A stretch of 64,000 nucleotides of DNA from Anodontia alba (GCA_964016985.1 OZ024827.1:58467643-58531642); one strand, 5' to 3'; numbered from the stretch's first letter, positions 31,169 to 42,285 are shown. A program made the numbers and translations. Notes: generated by a model not told the origin, from the sequence alone.

Positions 31169-32735
31169 ACAAAGTTTAGCCTGCGTATAGTAAAATTTTC
31201 TGGTCGAGACCGTGGATACATTCATTTTTTTAATCGGTATTTAAGTTATACCATATTTATCCTAAATTTTCGGATGCTTTAACTTCTTACCATACTTGTC
31301 CTAAAATTGGGAATAGTCTACCACCTATTGATGCGTCTGTTATATTGCTGTAATGTATGGCAAACACTTTATAGACCCTGATAAGATGCCGCATACTGTG
31401 GCGTCTGATCTGGTTCTACACTGTTTACAAAGGCCTATCTGTCTCAATACTTAGAGTTTTTTACGGTAATACCTCACCTCAAACAAACACTCCTTGAATT
31501 TTAGTAAAGCCTATCTAAATGGCACTAATATTATACGCATTGCTTGATGAACATACAGCGGATTCTTAAGATTTCTTGCTGCGCTTTCTTTTTCCATCTG
31601 CAAATGGTTGAATGTCAGACTGAGAGGATACTTCGTCTCTCCTGGGAGCATATTCATTTACTTTATCAAGTTTTGTCGATCCTCTTGGGAAGTGATTTTG
31701 TACTTTTGTCATTTCTTTTAGATTTTTTGTTTGAGTTGGTTTAATGGTCCAGTCAACACTGCTAGGGTCATGTCAGGCCGGTCGAGTAATCTACTTATCA
31801 TATAACCACACCAAGTTTCGGCAAGGCCCTGCATTAGCTCAAATAGTTAACAAGATAGCTTGCTGACAACATTTCATAATCATTATATTACAAGCGGCAT
31901 AACCCCGTAAAAATTCATTTAATTGGGTAATTGACTCAGCATACCAAGTATCAAGGTTCTAAATCAAACCCGTTTCGAGATATCTTGCTGACTAGAGTCT
32001 ATTGTGTCGGTCAAAAAAGGGCATAACTTGGGAACTACATCAGACAGAAATCATACGAGTGTAGTTATTTTTATTCTGATTCTTTACACAAAATTTCAAT
32101 ATCCTATCTCTATGCAAAGTGTGTAGAACGAACGAATAAACTACCCAAATACAATACACTCCTCCGACATCTTGTCATTCTTTATGTCGTTCCTTTCTTT
32201 GATTTTACTGATTGTGTAACTCATAGTTCTGATGGATGTCTAACTCTGAATGGAGTAGTGCTGAGCCCGAGCTAGGACCAACACTATGTACATGAAATAA
32301 TGTATTTCTGACAAAGAAGAATAAACAAATCACAGATACCCCTAAAATCAGAAATGAGCTTGTCCAGTCTATAAGGAAGAAGACTTTATTTTGTAAAAGC
32401 AGGTTAATCTATATTGTCGAGGTCGATGATGAAATATGTCAGACACATCTGTAACAAATGTATATACAAAATTTACAATAGACTGCGTCTGTCGGACGTA
32501 GTCATTCATTTCGAGTAGAATAACAGAGTGCTCAGATTTAGGCCAAATTTAGGGAATAGTATTTTTTAACGTTTCCAAGGACTTCCGTATTCCTCTTCTC
32601 CTGCAGAAGAGATTATGCAAGAGAGACTATTCTAGTTGTATTTTAAATGGTTAAATAAATGTAAAGATAGAAAACTAAACAGCCTTTATTCCACAAAGGC
32701 TATACAGCAGACGAAATGTAAAGAATGCCGGACAC
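31169..32735. other. Unassigned; one hairpin MITE
   Basis: A short GATC hairpin copy at about 31365-31470 (ACCCTGATAAGATGCCGC ... GCGTCTGATCTGGTTCTACA). No gene recognised in the remainder. Confidence 0.4.
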
Positions 32736-32856
32736 AAAGATAGATAGCTAGCTAGCTAGCTAGATAGATAGATACATGTAGATAGAAGGGCGGACGGACG
32801 GATGGTAGGATGGATGAATGGATGGATGGATCGATAGATAGATAGATAGATAATAT
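32736..32856. repeat. GATA/GCTA/GGAT microsatellite
   Basis: Compound tetranucleotide repeat: (GATA), (GCTA), GGACGGAC and GGATGGAT blocks. Confidence 0.95.
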
Positions 32857-33699
32857 GCCTGTATATGTGGGATGAAGGTCTTGTTGGACACACACTCTTT
32901 CACTGCTTCCAGGGACCGATATATTCGTATAAAGCGCTGCACATTACCAGCATTCTTGAGATTTGGTTATCACAAGGTTTCTAGACCTTTATCACCTTTT
33001 CATTGGTTCAAGACGGGTAATTTTAGCATATGGTTAGTGGCCAAAGAATGGGTACTAAGTATTCGTAAACTGCCTAGTAGCCGTACGATGACAACTGACC
33101 ACGCCTGAAATGACTTAAAATGGGTCAATGGGTCATAGAACATCAACATAAAAACAACAACAAAATCTCAACAGACGTTTCAAGAAACATTTGTATTGAG
33201 GGGTAACTGGTCGGGCTAATTGAAGCAGTACCTCAGTACGGTCTTAAATCACGTATCATGTTAGTAACGTGTTTTGAATATGTTTGAATGTAAATTCAAC
33301 ATGTGATCGATAGTGTTTTCGGTACTTGAAATTACGTGATACTGCATATTTGACTGAATAAAAGCATTTTTATTTAAATCTGATTTTATGCATTTAATTG
33401 TATTTCACCGACAGTGCATTGTAGATGCGACTAACTATGTCTCTAGACGAGTATCCATAAGACTGCAGTCGCATAAAGCATTAAAATCAATTGAAAACTA
33501 CTGACCGGCTGTAATTTTATAGTCGCAAGTTTGCGGACAGTCAAAAAAGCACTGGTGGCAACTATTGATTACGTACAGTAGCAAGACTTGGGACAGTCGT
33601 GCCGAAGACAGTGTACAACTGTTTATTCATAGAAAATCACAAACCGGGAAAGTTGTGCTACATAGATGTTGTACATGGCGAGGGAAATAACTTTTGCTC
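32857..33699. other. Unassigned sequence
   Basis: No supported coding frame, repeat or RNA gene. Confidence 0.35.
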
Positions 33700-34480
33700 T
33701 CAAAAGGTCAAATATTCTGTCTTTTGACTGGGATAATTATTGGAAAACACATTTTATTGATGCTCACTTGATGTGAAAAAGATATATTCGCCGTGATCGA
33801 CCCAGACATCTTTGTGTCTCTCCTGTCTAAAAGACCCTTTCTCCCGCATTTAGCTATTATGAGGGAACAGTCATGATCTAATTTTGTTTCTGCGAGCATC
33901 CAAACTGGCTGGCTGTAATCAAAAACAATAAAAATACTAAAATAAACAGGTGACCTACCTGAAATACAAACCCCCAAGTATGTGATTACTGGTCGGACAG
34001 AGTCCCAAGTTCCGTTTGAAGCTACTGCACGGTATACCACAGTGGTTTTGTTCTCAAATATTTACACTAAAGTTAAATTTACGGCCAAAAGTTGGTCTGA
34101 CCCATGCATTTTCTATAGTGAAGATTTTTTGGAATTTTTGTCTAAGAAAATATTTTTTACTTTTCTTTGCTGAATTTGAATTATTGATGTTTCACAACAA
34201 TATTGTGAAAATTTCAGAAAAATTGAATAAGTGTAACTTGTTGTAAATCTGGCTCCAAATTACCTACCCTACAGATTTCTTCATGATTTGGCTTCATTTT
34301 TACTATGGAAAAAAGTGAAAATATTTGATTTTTTAAAAACCAATGATGGCAATCACTAGAATAAAATGTTTTGTACACAGGTAGTTATGACAAATGGTTT
34401 TGCATTAAATCATGACAAAGGTTTACTTCTTCTGTGTAAAGCGTCAAGCAAAAAACGACTTTCTGATAGATGTCGAAAGC
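33700..34480 (-). repeat. Dispersed repeat family R1, copy 2
   Basis: On the minus strand it starts near CTTTCGACATCTATCAG and passes AATGCAAAACCATTTGTC. It then reaches GGTATACCGTGCAGTAGC, CAG|GTAGGT, a 46-nt intron-like stretch ending TTACAG, and the open segment SQPVWMLAETKLD. It aligns with 22700-23133 and its outer half with 43500-43880. Confidence 0.7.
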
Positions 34481-34521
34481 ACAGTAGTTTTGGTTAAATC
34501 CTGCCTTGTAAAAATAGATAC

Positions 34522-34601
34522 TGGATGGATGGATGGATGGATGGATGGATGGATGGACAAACAGACAGACAGACAGGCAGGTAGGTAGGTAGGTAGGTAG
34601 A
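34522..34601. repeat. GGAT/GACA/GTAG microsatellite
   Basis: Tetranucleotide repeats GGAT (about nine), then GACA, then GTAG. Confidence 0.95.
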
Positions 34602-34913
34602 TTTTGTTACTCATTATTATGATGCATCCATTATTTGATATGTTAGTTAAAAATGTGGGTGTGATAAACAATTGTCGATACAATTGGGTGTGAAAAACGA
34701 TTATTGATACGGGTTCTTTGATCTTGTCATTAATCAAAGACTGGTTTTAATTACTTTGATTTTGTCGGCAAGCTTTTGTTTTAGTTTTGGATGGGGGGTG
34801 GGGGGGCTATTGACAAGCAAGATTTTTTAAGGGTTATTATCTTTTGTGTACTGTTTTCTTTTTACCTGCGGATTACTAGATATATAAGAAGTTCAGAATC
34901 CGCTAAGCATTAT
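34602..34913. other. Unassigned sequence
   Basis: Short G-run at 34795-34806; nothing else recognised. Confidence 0.35.
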
Positions 34914-36810
34914 TAGCTCACCTGAGCACGAAGTGCTCATGGTGAGCTATTGTGGTCAGTCAATGTCCGTCGTCCGTCGTGCGTCGTCCGTCGTGCGTCG
35001 TGCGGCGTCAACAATTGCTTTAAAAGCCTACTCCTCCTACACCCCTGGGCCAATTGACTCGATACTTGGTAGGAAGCATCAGGGTGACTTGTAGATCAAA
35101 AATAGCTAAAATCGTGCTGATCGGAAATCCAAGATGGCCTCCATGGCCGCCATCTTGAAAATCTATTTTTCGCTTCTTCTCCTGAACTAAAAGGCCATTT
35201 GACTCTAAACTTGCTAGGAAGCATCAGGGTGACTTGTAGATCAAAAATAGCTAAAATCGTGCCGATCGGAAATCCAAGATGGCCGCCATGGCCGCCATCT
35301 TGAAAATCTATTTTTCTCTTCTTCTCCTGAACCGAAAGGCCAATTGACTCCAAACTTGCTAGGAAGCATCAGGGTGTCTTGTAGATAAAAAATAGCTAAA
35401 GTTGTGCGGATCGGAAATCCAAGATGGCCGCCATGGCCGCCATCTTGAAAATCTATTTTTCTCTTCTTCTCCTGAACCGAAAGGCCAATTGACTCCAAAC
35501 TTGAAAGGAAGCATCGGGGTGACTTGTAGATCAAAAATAGCTAAAATCGTGCTGATCGGAAATCAAAGATGGCCGCCATGGTCGCCATCTTGAAAATCTA
35601 TTTTTCGCTTCTTCGCCTGAACGGAAAGGCCAATTGACTCCAAACTTGCTAGGAAGCACCAGGGTGACTTGTAGATCAAAAATAGCTAAAATCGTACCGA
35701 TCGGAAATCCAAGATGGCTGCCATGGTGGCCATCTTGAAAATCTATTTTTCGCTTCTACTCCTAAACCCAAAAGCCAGTTGACTCCAAACTTGGTAGGAA
35801 GCATTGGGATGACTTATTGATGAAAAATAGCTAAAATAGTGCCTATCGGAAATCCAAGATGGCCGCCATGGTGGCCATCTTGAAAATCTATTTTTCGCTT
35901 CTTCTCCTGAACCGAAAGGCCAGTTGACTCCAAACTTGCTAGGAAGCATCGGGGTGACTTGTAGATCAAAAATAGCTAAAATTGTGCCGATCATAAAACC
36001 AGGATGTGCGCCATGGCAGCCATCTTGAAAATCTATTTTTCGCTTCTTCGCCTGAACGGAAAGGCCAATTGACTCCAAACTTGCTAGGAAGCACCAGGGT
36101 GACTTGTAGATCAAAAATAGCTAAAATCGTACCGATCGGAAATCCAAGATGGCTGCCATGGTGGCCATCTTGAAAATCTATTTTTCGCTTCTACTCCTAA
36201 ACCCAAAAGCCAGTTGACTCCAAACTTGGTAGGAAGCATTAGGATGACTTATTGATGAAAAATAGCTAAAATAGTGCCTATCGGAAATCCAAGATGGCCG
36301 CCATGGCAGCCATCTTGAAAATCTATTTTTCGCTTCTTCTCCTGAACCGAAAGGCCAGTTGACTCCAAACTTGCTAGGAAGCATTTGGGTGACTTGTAGA
36401 TCAAAAATAGCTAAAATCATGCCGATCGTAAATCCAAGATGGCCGCCATGGCGGCTATCTTGAAAATGTATTTTTCGCTTCTTCTCCTAAACCCAAAAGT
36501 CACTTAACTCGAAACTTAGTAGGAAGCATCAGGGTGATTTGTAGATCAAATATAGCTAAAATTGTTCTGATCAGAAATCCCAGATGGCCACCATGGCCGC
36601 CATCTTGAAAATCTATATTTAGCTTCTTCTCCTGCACTGAAAGGCCAATTGACTCCAAACTTGGTAGGAGACATTGGGGTGACTTGTAGATCAAAAATAG
36701 CTAAAATTGTGCCAATCAGATATCCAAGATGGCCACCATGGCAGCCATCTTGAAAATCTATTTTTGGCTTCTTCTGAACCGAAAGGCCAGTTGACTCGAA
36801 ACTTGGTAGG
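34914..36810 (+). mobile_element. Tandem-array element H2, 145-bp units, 3' end missing
   Basis: 5' end AGCTCACCTGAGC with hairpin GAGCACGAAGTGCTC, then GTC-type microsatellite (34966-35015), then twelve units. The phrase GACTTGTAGATC or variant starts at 35086, 35231, 35376, 35521, 35666, 35811, 35956, 36101, 36246, 36391, 36536 and 36681: every step is 145 bp. Each unit has a near-palindrome CAAGATGGCCGCCATGG...CCATCTTG. The expected 3' GCTCAGGTGAGC and hairpin are absent because the array stops at 36810 against DIRS-B. Frames crossing the array are not genes: 145 is not a multiple of three. Confidence 0.88.
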
Positions 36811-38740
36811 GCTGAGGAAGCCCTTTCGGTTCGAGCCGATGACGGTGTGTCAAACGCTCGTTCTGATAAACGCCATTCAGACCGGGTTGACGACGTTGTG
36901 TCAAACGCCCGGTCTGATAATCGCCAAAAGGGGGTCATTCCATTGGACACAGGCCTAGAGAATGTTCCTTCGACGGGCAGCCAACCTCCGGACGATTCTT
37001 CTACCGGGCTTATAGAGTTACCGAGTGTTTCATCACGAGATGACCGGGCAAGACATCCTAGTTCTGAGGAGAATACCCGGTCCGGGAATTACTCTTCTCA
37101 GAGAATAAATTACCGGTCATCTCCGGTCCAGTCTTTTTCCCACGAGTCCGGCGTACCGGGTACCCGGTCCGGTCGGGTTCAAACTTCCGGTTTACGTCAT
37201 TCACCGGGCGGTGTATCTTTTTCTCGTTACGGGCATGGTAGGAACAACCAGCGTGATAAAAGAAGTAGATCCAAATCTTCTTCTTTCTTTGATTCAGATG
37301 AATCTAGTTCAGCTAGATATCATTCTGTATCAAGCTCTTCTAGGTCCCGGTCCCGGGATAGGTCTAGAAGATATTCTAGGAAAAAGAAATCTCATCGCCA
37401 TAGGTCTCATTCTAGAGATTCCTATAGACGGAAACACAAAAGACGTTCTAGGTCTGGTTCACATAATGACAGGAGATCTAGACATCGTCAGACTAGAGGC
37501 AGGAAGCTATCACACTCACGTGATAAGCGTCACCGTTCTAGTAGGTCTCCCTATCTTCAAGAAAAGAGGAGACGGATTTCTCGCTCTCCTTCTTCTGATA
37601 AGAATGTTGTTCCAGACGTCGTATCAGGGTCTATTACAGATAATGAGTGAAAGAGAAAGCGTTGCTTCTCCTATTCAGAAGTCTGTCACAACCTCTTCAC
37701 ATAGGGTTAAGGACAAATCTTCTACTCATAGGCTTTCTGAGAGTTGTTCTGTCTATTCTGAGGAAGAAGATGACGGAAAAATCTCTTACGCTGAGACCAT
37801 TGAAGAAGTTTTTAATCTTCTTCCCACGTCTATTTGTCCTCGGAAAAATGATCCATCAATTCCTTCTAAACCCAGGTCAGGCATTGATCTTCTTAATCCT
37901 ACAGAGGATAAAGAATCATCATCTTTACCCCAGTCCCAACTGATTAAAGATATTCTTAATCTTGTCCAAACTTATGTTTCTGACAAGGTTAAATTAGAAC
38001 CAGGCTGGACTGCACCGGTTAACCTGGAAAGGGAGTTAGGAACTCATATGAAGTTTTATAAACTTCATAATGAACAATTCCCATCTAGTATCCCTGAAGT
38101 GGACAAAGATGCATCAAAACTGGATTTGTCTACTACGGGGTCTATCAATGTTTCATCTAAATTCCTTGAATCGATGGAATGTCAGGCAAGGAATGTCATT
38201 TCCATCAATTCATATTTGCTACTTCCGCTTTTAGTACAATGCAATCTGATGACATGGACACTAATATGCTCCGTAGATTGGTACAGGCATTGGTCAATTG
38301 TCTCAAACACTCTACTAATTTATCGTTTCTTATGGCAGTGGAACTTATGCTAGCTAGGAGGGAATTAGCTATATCTGGATCTAAAATTCTTACAGAATCT
38401 TCCAAAGACAGTCTAAGATCTATTCCTTTCTCTGTGAATTCACTTTTTTGGAGGTAAAATCTCAGAGATTCAAAAGGCTAACTCAGAGACTCATCAACAG
38501 AAACTTATTGCTGATTCTGTTTCCCAGAAACCTGGCTCTTCTCAGTCTCAGTCTTTTCAGTTTAGGACTCCACGAGTTCCTAGAAAGAAACAGGATTCCA
38601 AAACGGATCTTCCTAGACCTACTAGGCAACCTCAGGCTGGTAGAGGTGGTTCTAGGACCTTCCGAGGTCGAGGCTCTATGAGAAGGGACAGGAATGTCCC
38701 CTCTCGTGGAGGAGCCTCTTCCGATAGACGACATTGATGT
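36811..38740 (+). pseudogene. DIRS-B gag-like ORF, several frame slips
   Basis: Opens in frame with a Ser/Arg-rich protein (PGTRSGRVQTSG, then many RS and KRR clusters) that stops at 37648-37650. The homologous protein goes on in a second frame (SYAETIEEVFNLLPTSICP, matching DIRS-A EVFRLLPPELCP). It shifts again near 38200 into SAFSTMQSDDM...MLARRELAISGSK, and again at a T6 run near 38445 into GKISEIQKANSETHQQ and an Arg/Gly-rich end (GRGGSRTFRGRG). The Cys-rich start seen in DIRS-A is missing with the left end. At least three slips, one in a homopolymer. Confidence 0.78.
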
Positions 38741-40820
38741 ATATCCTCCACTGCCCTATCCTCGAAGGGATCTTTCTGTAGGAGGACGCCTGGGCCATTT
38801 TGCAAAAGAGTGGGGAAAAATAACTCAAGACAGTTGGGTCCTTTCTGTCGTAAAGCGAGGCTACAAGATTCCTTTCGTCAAGAAACCGATCCTTTCCCCA
38901 TCTCCACACTTCTTCAAACAGTCCGCAAGTCCTGTTTTAGAAGAAGAGGTCCAAAAACTCCTCCAAAAGAGGGCAGTGGAGAGTATCAACCCAGAAGATC
39001 CCGGTTTTTACTCACGGATTTTCCTTGTCCCGAAAAGAAACAGAAAGTTCCGACTTATAATCGATCTGTCCAGACTGAACAAGTTTCTGAATATTCAGTC
39101 ATTCAATATGGAAACGGTGAACAAGGTCAGGAATGCCATTTACCCCAAAGATTGGGCGATTTTGCTAGATCTAACAGACGCCTATCTTCATGTTCCAATT
39201 CATGTGACGTCACGGAAATATCTTCGATTCTGTCTGAAGGGTCGAGTATTTCAGTTCAGGGCTCTTCCATTTGGCCTGGCTACAAGTCCGTTCGTTTTTA
39301 CTCGGCTGATGGTAGTCATTGCAACTCATCTCAGAGTTCGAGCAATTATTCTGTTTCCATACCTGGACGATTGGCTGGTCAGAAACCAGCGTCGCCTCCA
39401 GTTAATCAAGGACAGAGAGTTCACTCTCAGATTGATTTCTTCACTAGGTCTAATAATCAATCGAGAGAAATCGGAACTAATTCCATCCCAGAATTTCACA
39501 TTCATAGGGATGGAATTTATAACTCAAGACAATATTGTCCGAGTTCCTTGGGACAGAGTACTATGTATTCTAGACCTAATAGGTTGGTTTCGGAAACAAG
39601 TTGCTGTCACAGCAAGAATGTTTCTCTCTTTACTGGGGAAACTGAGTGCTTCTGCTCAATTTGTCGTTTTAGGCAGACTGCACCTTCGCCCTCTTCAGAT
39701 GTCTCTTTTCACTCAGTGGAAACCGCATGTTCTTCCACTAGAACACAAAATATTTGTCACAGAACAGATAAAACATCATCTGGGATGGTGGTTGGACAGG
39801 GACAGATTTTTACGAGGAGTTGTTCTCAAACAACCTCCTCCAGTGCACACAGTCTTTACAGATGCGAGTTGTTCGGGCTGGGGTGCTCATCTGGAACCGG
39901 AGGGACTCATGTGTCATGGAGTTTGGCATCAGAACCAATCTCATCTACACATCAACATCCTAGAAATGAAGGCTATTCTTCTAGCTCTCAAAGAGTTCCA
40001 ACTCATTCTGTCCAATTCCTCAGTAATGATAGCGACAGACAATTCTTCTGTCGTGGTTTATCTCCAAAAGGAGGACGGCACCCATTCACCAACTTTATGC
40101 GTAGAGGTTTGGGAAACTCTCCTTTGGTGTCAAGAGAATGGAATATCTCTCAGGGTCAGACACATTCCTGGCAAAACCAATATTTTGGCAGACCGCCTGT
40201 CTCGGTCAGGCAAGCCAATATCAACAGAATGGTCCCTGAATCAGTCAATTTGCAATTCGATTTTTCTGATGTCGGGACATCCCAACATAGATCTTTTTGT
40301 GACACGGCTGAACAACAGGCTTCCACTATTTGTCTCCCCAATTCCGGACAGCAAGGCTCTAGCAATAGATGCTATGTCCATGAATTGGGACGGGATTCAC
40401 GCATATGCGTTTCCCCCATTTCACATCATTCCAGCGATCCTCACCAAGATTCGCATGCACCGATGCAAAATAGTGTTGATCACTCCTCTCTGGCCTCAGA
40501 GAACTTGGTTTCCAGAGTTGCTTCATCTATCGATAGCTGCTCCAATATTTCTTCCGGTAATTCCAGGTTTTTTAACTCAAAAAACCCGAACAGGAAACTC
40601 TGTGCTAGTTCATCAAAATCCCCAGTCTCTTTCTCTTCTCGCCTGGATATTGTCAAACGATCAGTCACAAATAAAAATTTTTCGCGAGACATTGCAGAGC
40701 ACGTTTCTAAAGCAAGAAGACCTTCCACTAGAAAGGTTTACGAGGCAAAATGGGGCGTCTTTACCAGTTGGTGTCGTACAAGAAAAATTACTCCTAGCAA
40801 GGCATCTGTTTCAAATGTAG
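38694..40820 (+). CDS. DIRS-B reverse transcriptase-RNase H, intact
   Basis: An uninterrupted 708-residue frame. N-terminal linker, then RT: GFYSRIFLVPKRN, LLDLTDAYLHVPIH, RALPFGLATSP and catalytic YLDDWL (Asp225, Asp226). RNase H follows with Asp390 (FTDASCSGWG), Glu424 (LEMKAI), Asp449 (ATDNSS) and Asp500 (NILADRLSR), so all four metal ligands are present. The C-terminal third (NIDLFVTRLNNRLP, AMSMNWDGIHAYAFPP) is the conserved DIRS extension. It overlaps the end of gag by about 45 bp and the recombinase start by about 355 bp. It would copy the element RNA, but with gag and recombinase broken this copy could act only in trans. Confidence 0.95.
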   Translation: MSPLVEEPLPIDDIDVYPPLPYPRRDLSVGGRLGHFAKEWGKITQDSWVLSVVKRGYKIPFVKKPILSPSPHFFKQSASPVLEEEVQKLLQKRAVESINPEDPGFYSRIFLVPKRNRKFRLIIDLSRLNKFLNIQSFNMETVNKVRNAIYPKDWAILLDLTDAYLHVPIHVTSRKYLRFCLKGRVFQFRALPFGLATSPFVFTRLMVVIATHLRVRAIILFPYLDDWLVRNQRRLQLIKDREFTLRLISSLGLIINREKSELIPSQNFTFIGMEFITQDNIVRVPWDRVLCILDLIGWFRKQVAVTARMFLSLLGKLSASAQFVVLGRLHLRPLQMSLFTQWKPHVLPLEHKIFVTEQIKHHLGWWLDRDRFLRGVVLKQPPPVHTVFTDASCSGWGAHLEPEGLMCHGVWHQNQSHLHINILEMKAILLALKEFQLILSNSSVMIATDNSSVVVYLQKEDGTHSPTLCVEVWETLLWCQENGISLRVRHIPGKTNILADRLSRSGKPISTEWSLNQSICNSIFLMSGHPNIDLFVTRLNNRLPLFVSPIPDSKALAIDAMSMNWDGIHAYAFPPFHIIPAILTKIRMHRCKIVLITPLWPQRTWFPELLHLSIAAPIFLPVIPGFLTQKTRTGNSVLVHQNPQSLSLLAWILSNDQSQIKIFRETLQSTFLKQEDLPLERFTRQNGASLPVGVVQEKLLLARHLFQM

Positions 40821-41734
40821 CAGACTTTTTGCTCTATCTTTTTGAAGTTAAAAAATGCCAAGCTAGTACTATCAAATGCTACAGATCTATGATTTCTAAC
40901 ACCTTGAAGTTCCGGTCTGGCATTAATGTTGGATCTGATCCAATAATTTCTGAACTTATGAAAGCTTTTGAATTACAGAGACCTGTTCAAAGGTCTTTGC
41001 TTCCTAAATGGGATCTTGGCTGTGTTCTGGTTTCTCTATGTAAAGAGCCATATGAACCTTTACACAAAACTTCATTACTAAATCTCACTCGGAAAACTGT
41101 GTTCTTACTAGCTCTGGCTACGGCGAGCAGAGTTAGTGAGATCCATGCTTTCTCTGTAGATTCTCAACACCTCAGATTCAACAAGCCAGACGGTTCCGTT
41201 TCTCTCCGGACGCAAACAGGCTTTCTAGCTAAAAATCAATTGCCATCCAGATGTCCAGATGATATTTTGATTCCAAATTTAGCAAAAACTCTCAAAAGAA
41301 AAGACTTTAACAGACTCCTTTGCCCTGTTAGAGCTCTTAAATGTTATGTTAAACAAACCAAAACTATTAGAAAGGGCAGGAATAGACTTTTTCTTCCTGT
41401 CCAAGGAAATCATGACATTAACAAGGGTTCTGTCTCAGGATGGATCTCTTCTGTTATTAGGTTAGCTTATAAAGATTTGTCTAAGAAAAAGTTAGCTTTG
41501 CTTAATATTAGAGCACATGAAGTTAGGGCTTTAGCCACTTCCTGATCATACTTCAGTAAGACTCCTCTAGAAGAGGTGATTAGGGCTGCACATTGGTCGA
41601 GTCACTCAGTATCTGCCAAATTCTATCTGAGAGATCTTCAGAAGCAGTCGCAGAATCTTCAGCTTTTGGGTCCTATGGTCACAGCCCAAAAAGTTGTGGG
41701 GGGAGCCGTCAGTTCTTCCAGCCACAGTTGCTAA
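40463..41734 (+). pseudogene. DIRS-B tyrosine recombinase with one nonsense codon
   Basis: From ATG 40463 in the -1 frame relative to RT: core-binding domain (HVSKARRPSTRKVYEAKW, STIKCYRSMIS), Arg in TASRVSEIH (41129-41131), and His/Arg in HEVRALATS (41516-41518, 41525-41527). Then TGA at 41543-41545 where DIRS-A has TGG (SSSWAF). Past it SYFSKTPLEEVIRAAHW and AKFYLRD continue in frame, with the catalytic Tyr at 41624-41626 and the natural stop at 41732-41734. A single G-to-A change would explain the loss, and the truncated product lacks the nucleophile. Confidence 0.92.
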
Positions 41735-41956
41735 TCAGAAGTACTTATCTGATGCCTGGACCTTACTGTATATAGGTAATTGGATAATTACAGATGTCAT
41801 ATATATTCAGGGATTGAAATGGTGGAAATTTGGGGAATTTATCTTTCAAATTTTCTTTAGACCATTATATGGCCTAAGTTTCTTCAGTCCCTGATATGGG
41901 CCAAACGTTCCAGTCCGGGGTTATGTGGGAGAATTTCCATCCCACCAACCTTTATT
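41735..41956. other. DIRS-B 3' non-coding segment
   Basis: AT-rich; contains an inverted pair CAGGGATTGAAATGG...AGTCCCTGATATGG. No gene. Confidence 0.5.
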
Positions 41957-42050
41957 CTGCTATCATTGAATGTACTGGTTACAGTATTCGTATTGAAATT
42001 TAATTTTTAAATTAAAATTCGTTTCAATAGAATACTTACCAGTACATTCA
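41957..42050. repeat. DIRS-B internal complementary region
   Basis: The right half (from AATTTAATTTTTAAATT to TTGAATG reversed) is the reverse complement of the right terminus at about 42231-42285. The left half (CATTGAATGTACTGGTTACAG) should mirror the lost left end. Confidence 0.88.
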
Positions 42051-42099
42051 ATCAGAATTCCCGCCTCCCTGAGCCCCTCTAATTCTTTTAGTATTCTAG

Positions 42100-42285
42100 T
42101 CTATTTCTAGAAAAATTCTGAGGATGACGTCACAAGGTGTGACGTATATGCTCGGGTTTCTCCGGAGGTATTTCCTGGTACCAGGACATTTCGCCCCAAA
42201 ATCTTGCGGGTAGTACGGTAATATGCTATCATTGAATGTACTGGTAAGTATTCTATTGAAACAAATTTTAATTTAAAAATTAAAT
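42100..42285 (-). repeat. DIRS-B right terminal region
   Basis: Ends CATTGAATGTACTGGTAAG...TTAAAAATTAAAT. Inside is a dyad TGACGTCACAAGGTGTGACGT near 42125. No left partner remains in the window. Confidence 0.8.

Larger units (their letters stand above)
36811..42285 (+). mobile_element. DIRS-B, left end missing
   Basis: A DIRS element of a different subfamily from A and C. It enters within gag at 36811 without a left terminal repeat, then has RT-RNase H, recombinase, an internal complementary region (about 41957-42050) and a right terminal region ending about 42285. RT is intact. Its terminal sequence (TTGAATGTACTGGTAAG) is unrelated to that of DIRS-A. Confidence 0.9.

Noticed and set aside
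34914..36810. CRISPR-like array
   Set aside because: Whole 145-bp units repeat; there are no unique spacers between short repeats, and the genome is eukaryotic.
35096..36950. Several minus-strand open frames of 60-134 codons over the 145-bp array
   Set aside because: They recur once per unit, share the same peptide phrases and change frame each unit because 145 is not divisible by three; array artefacts.
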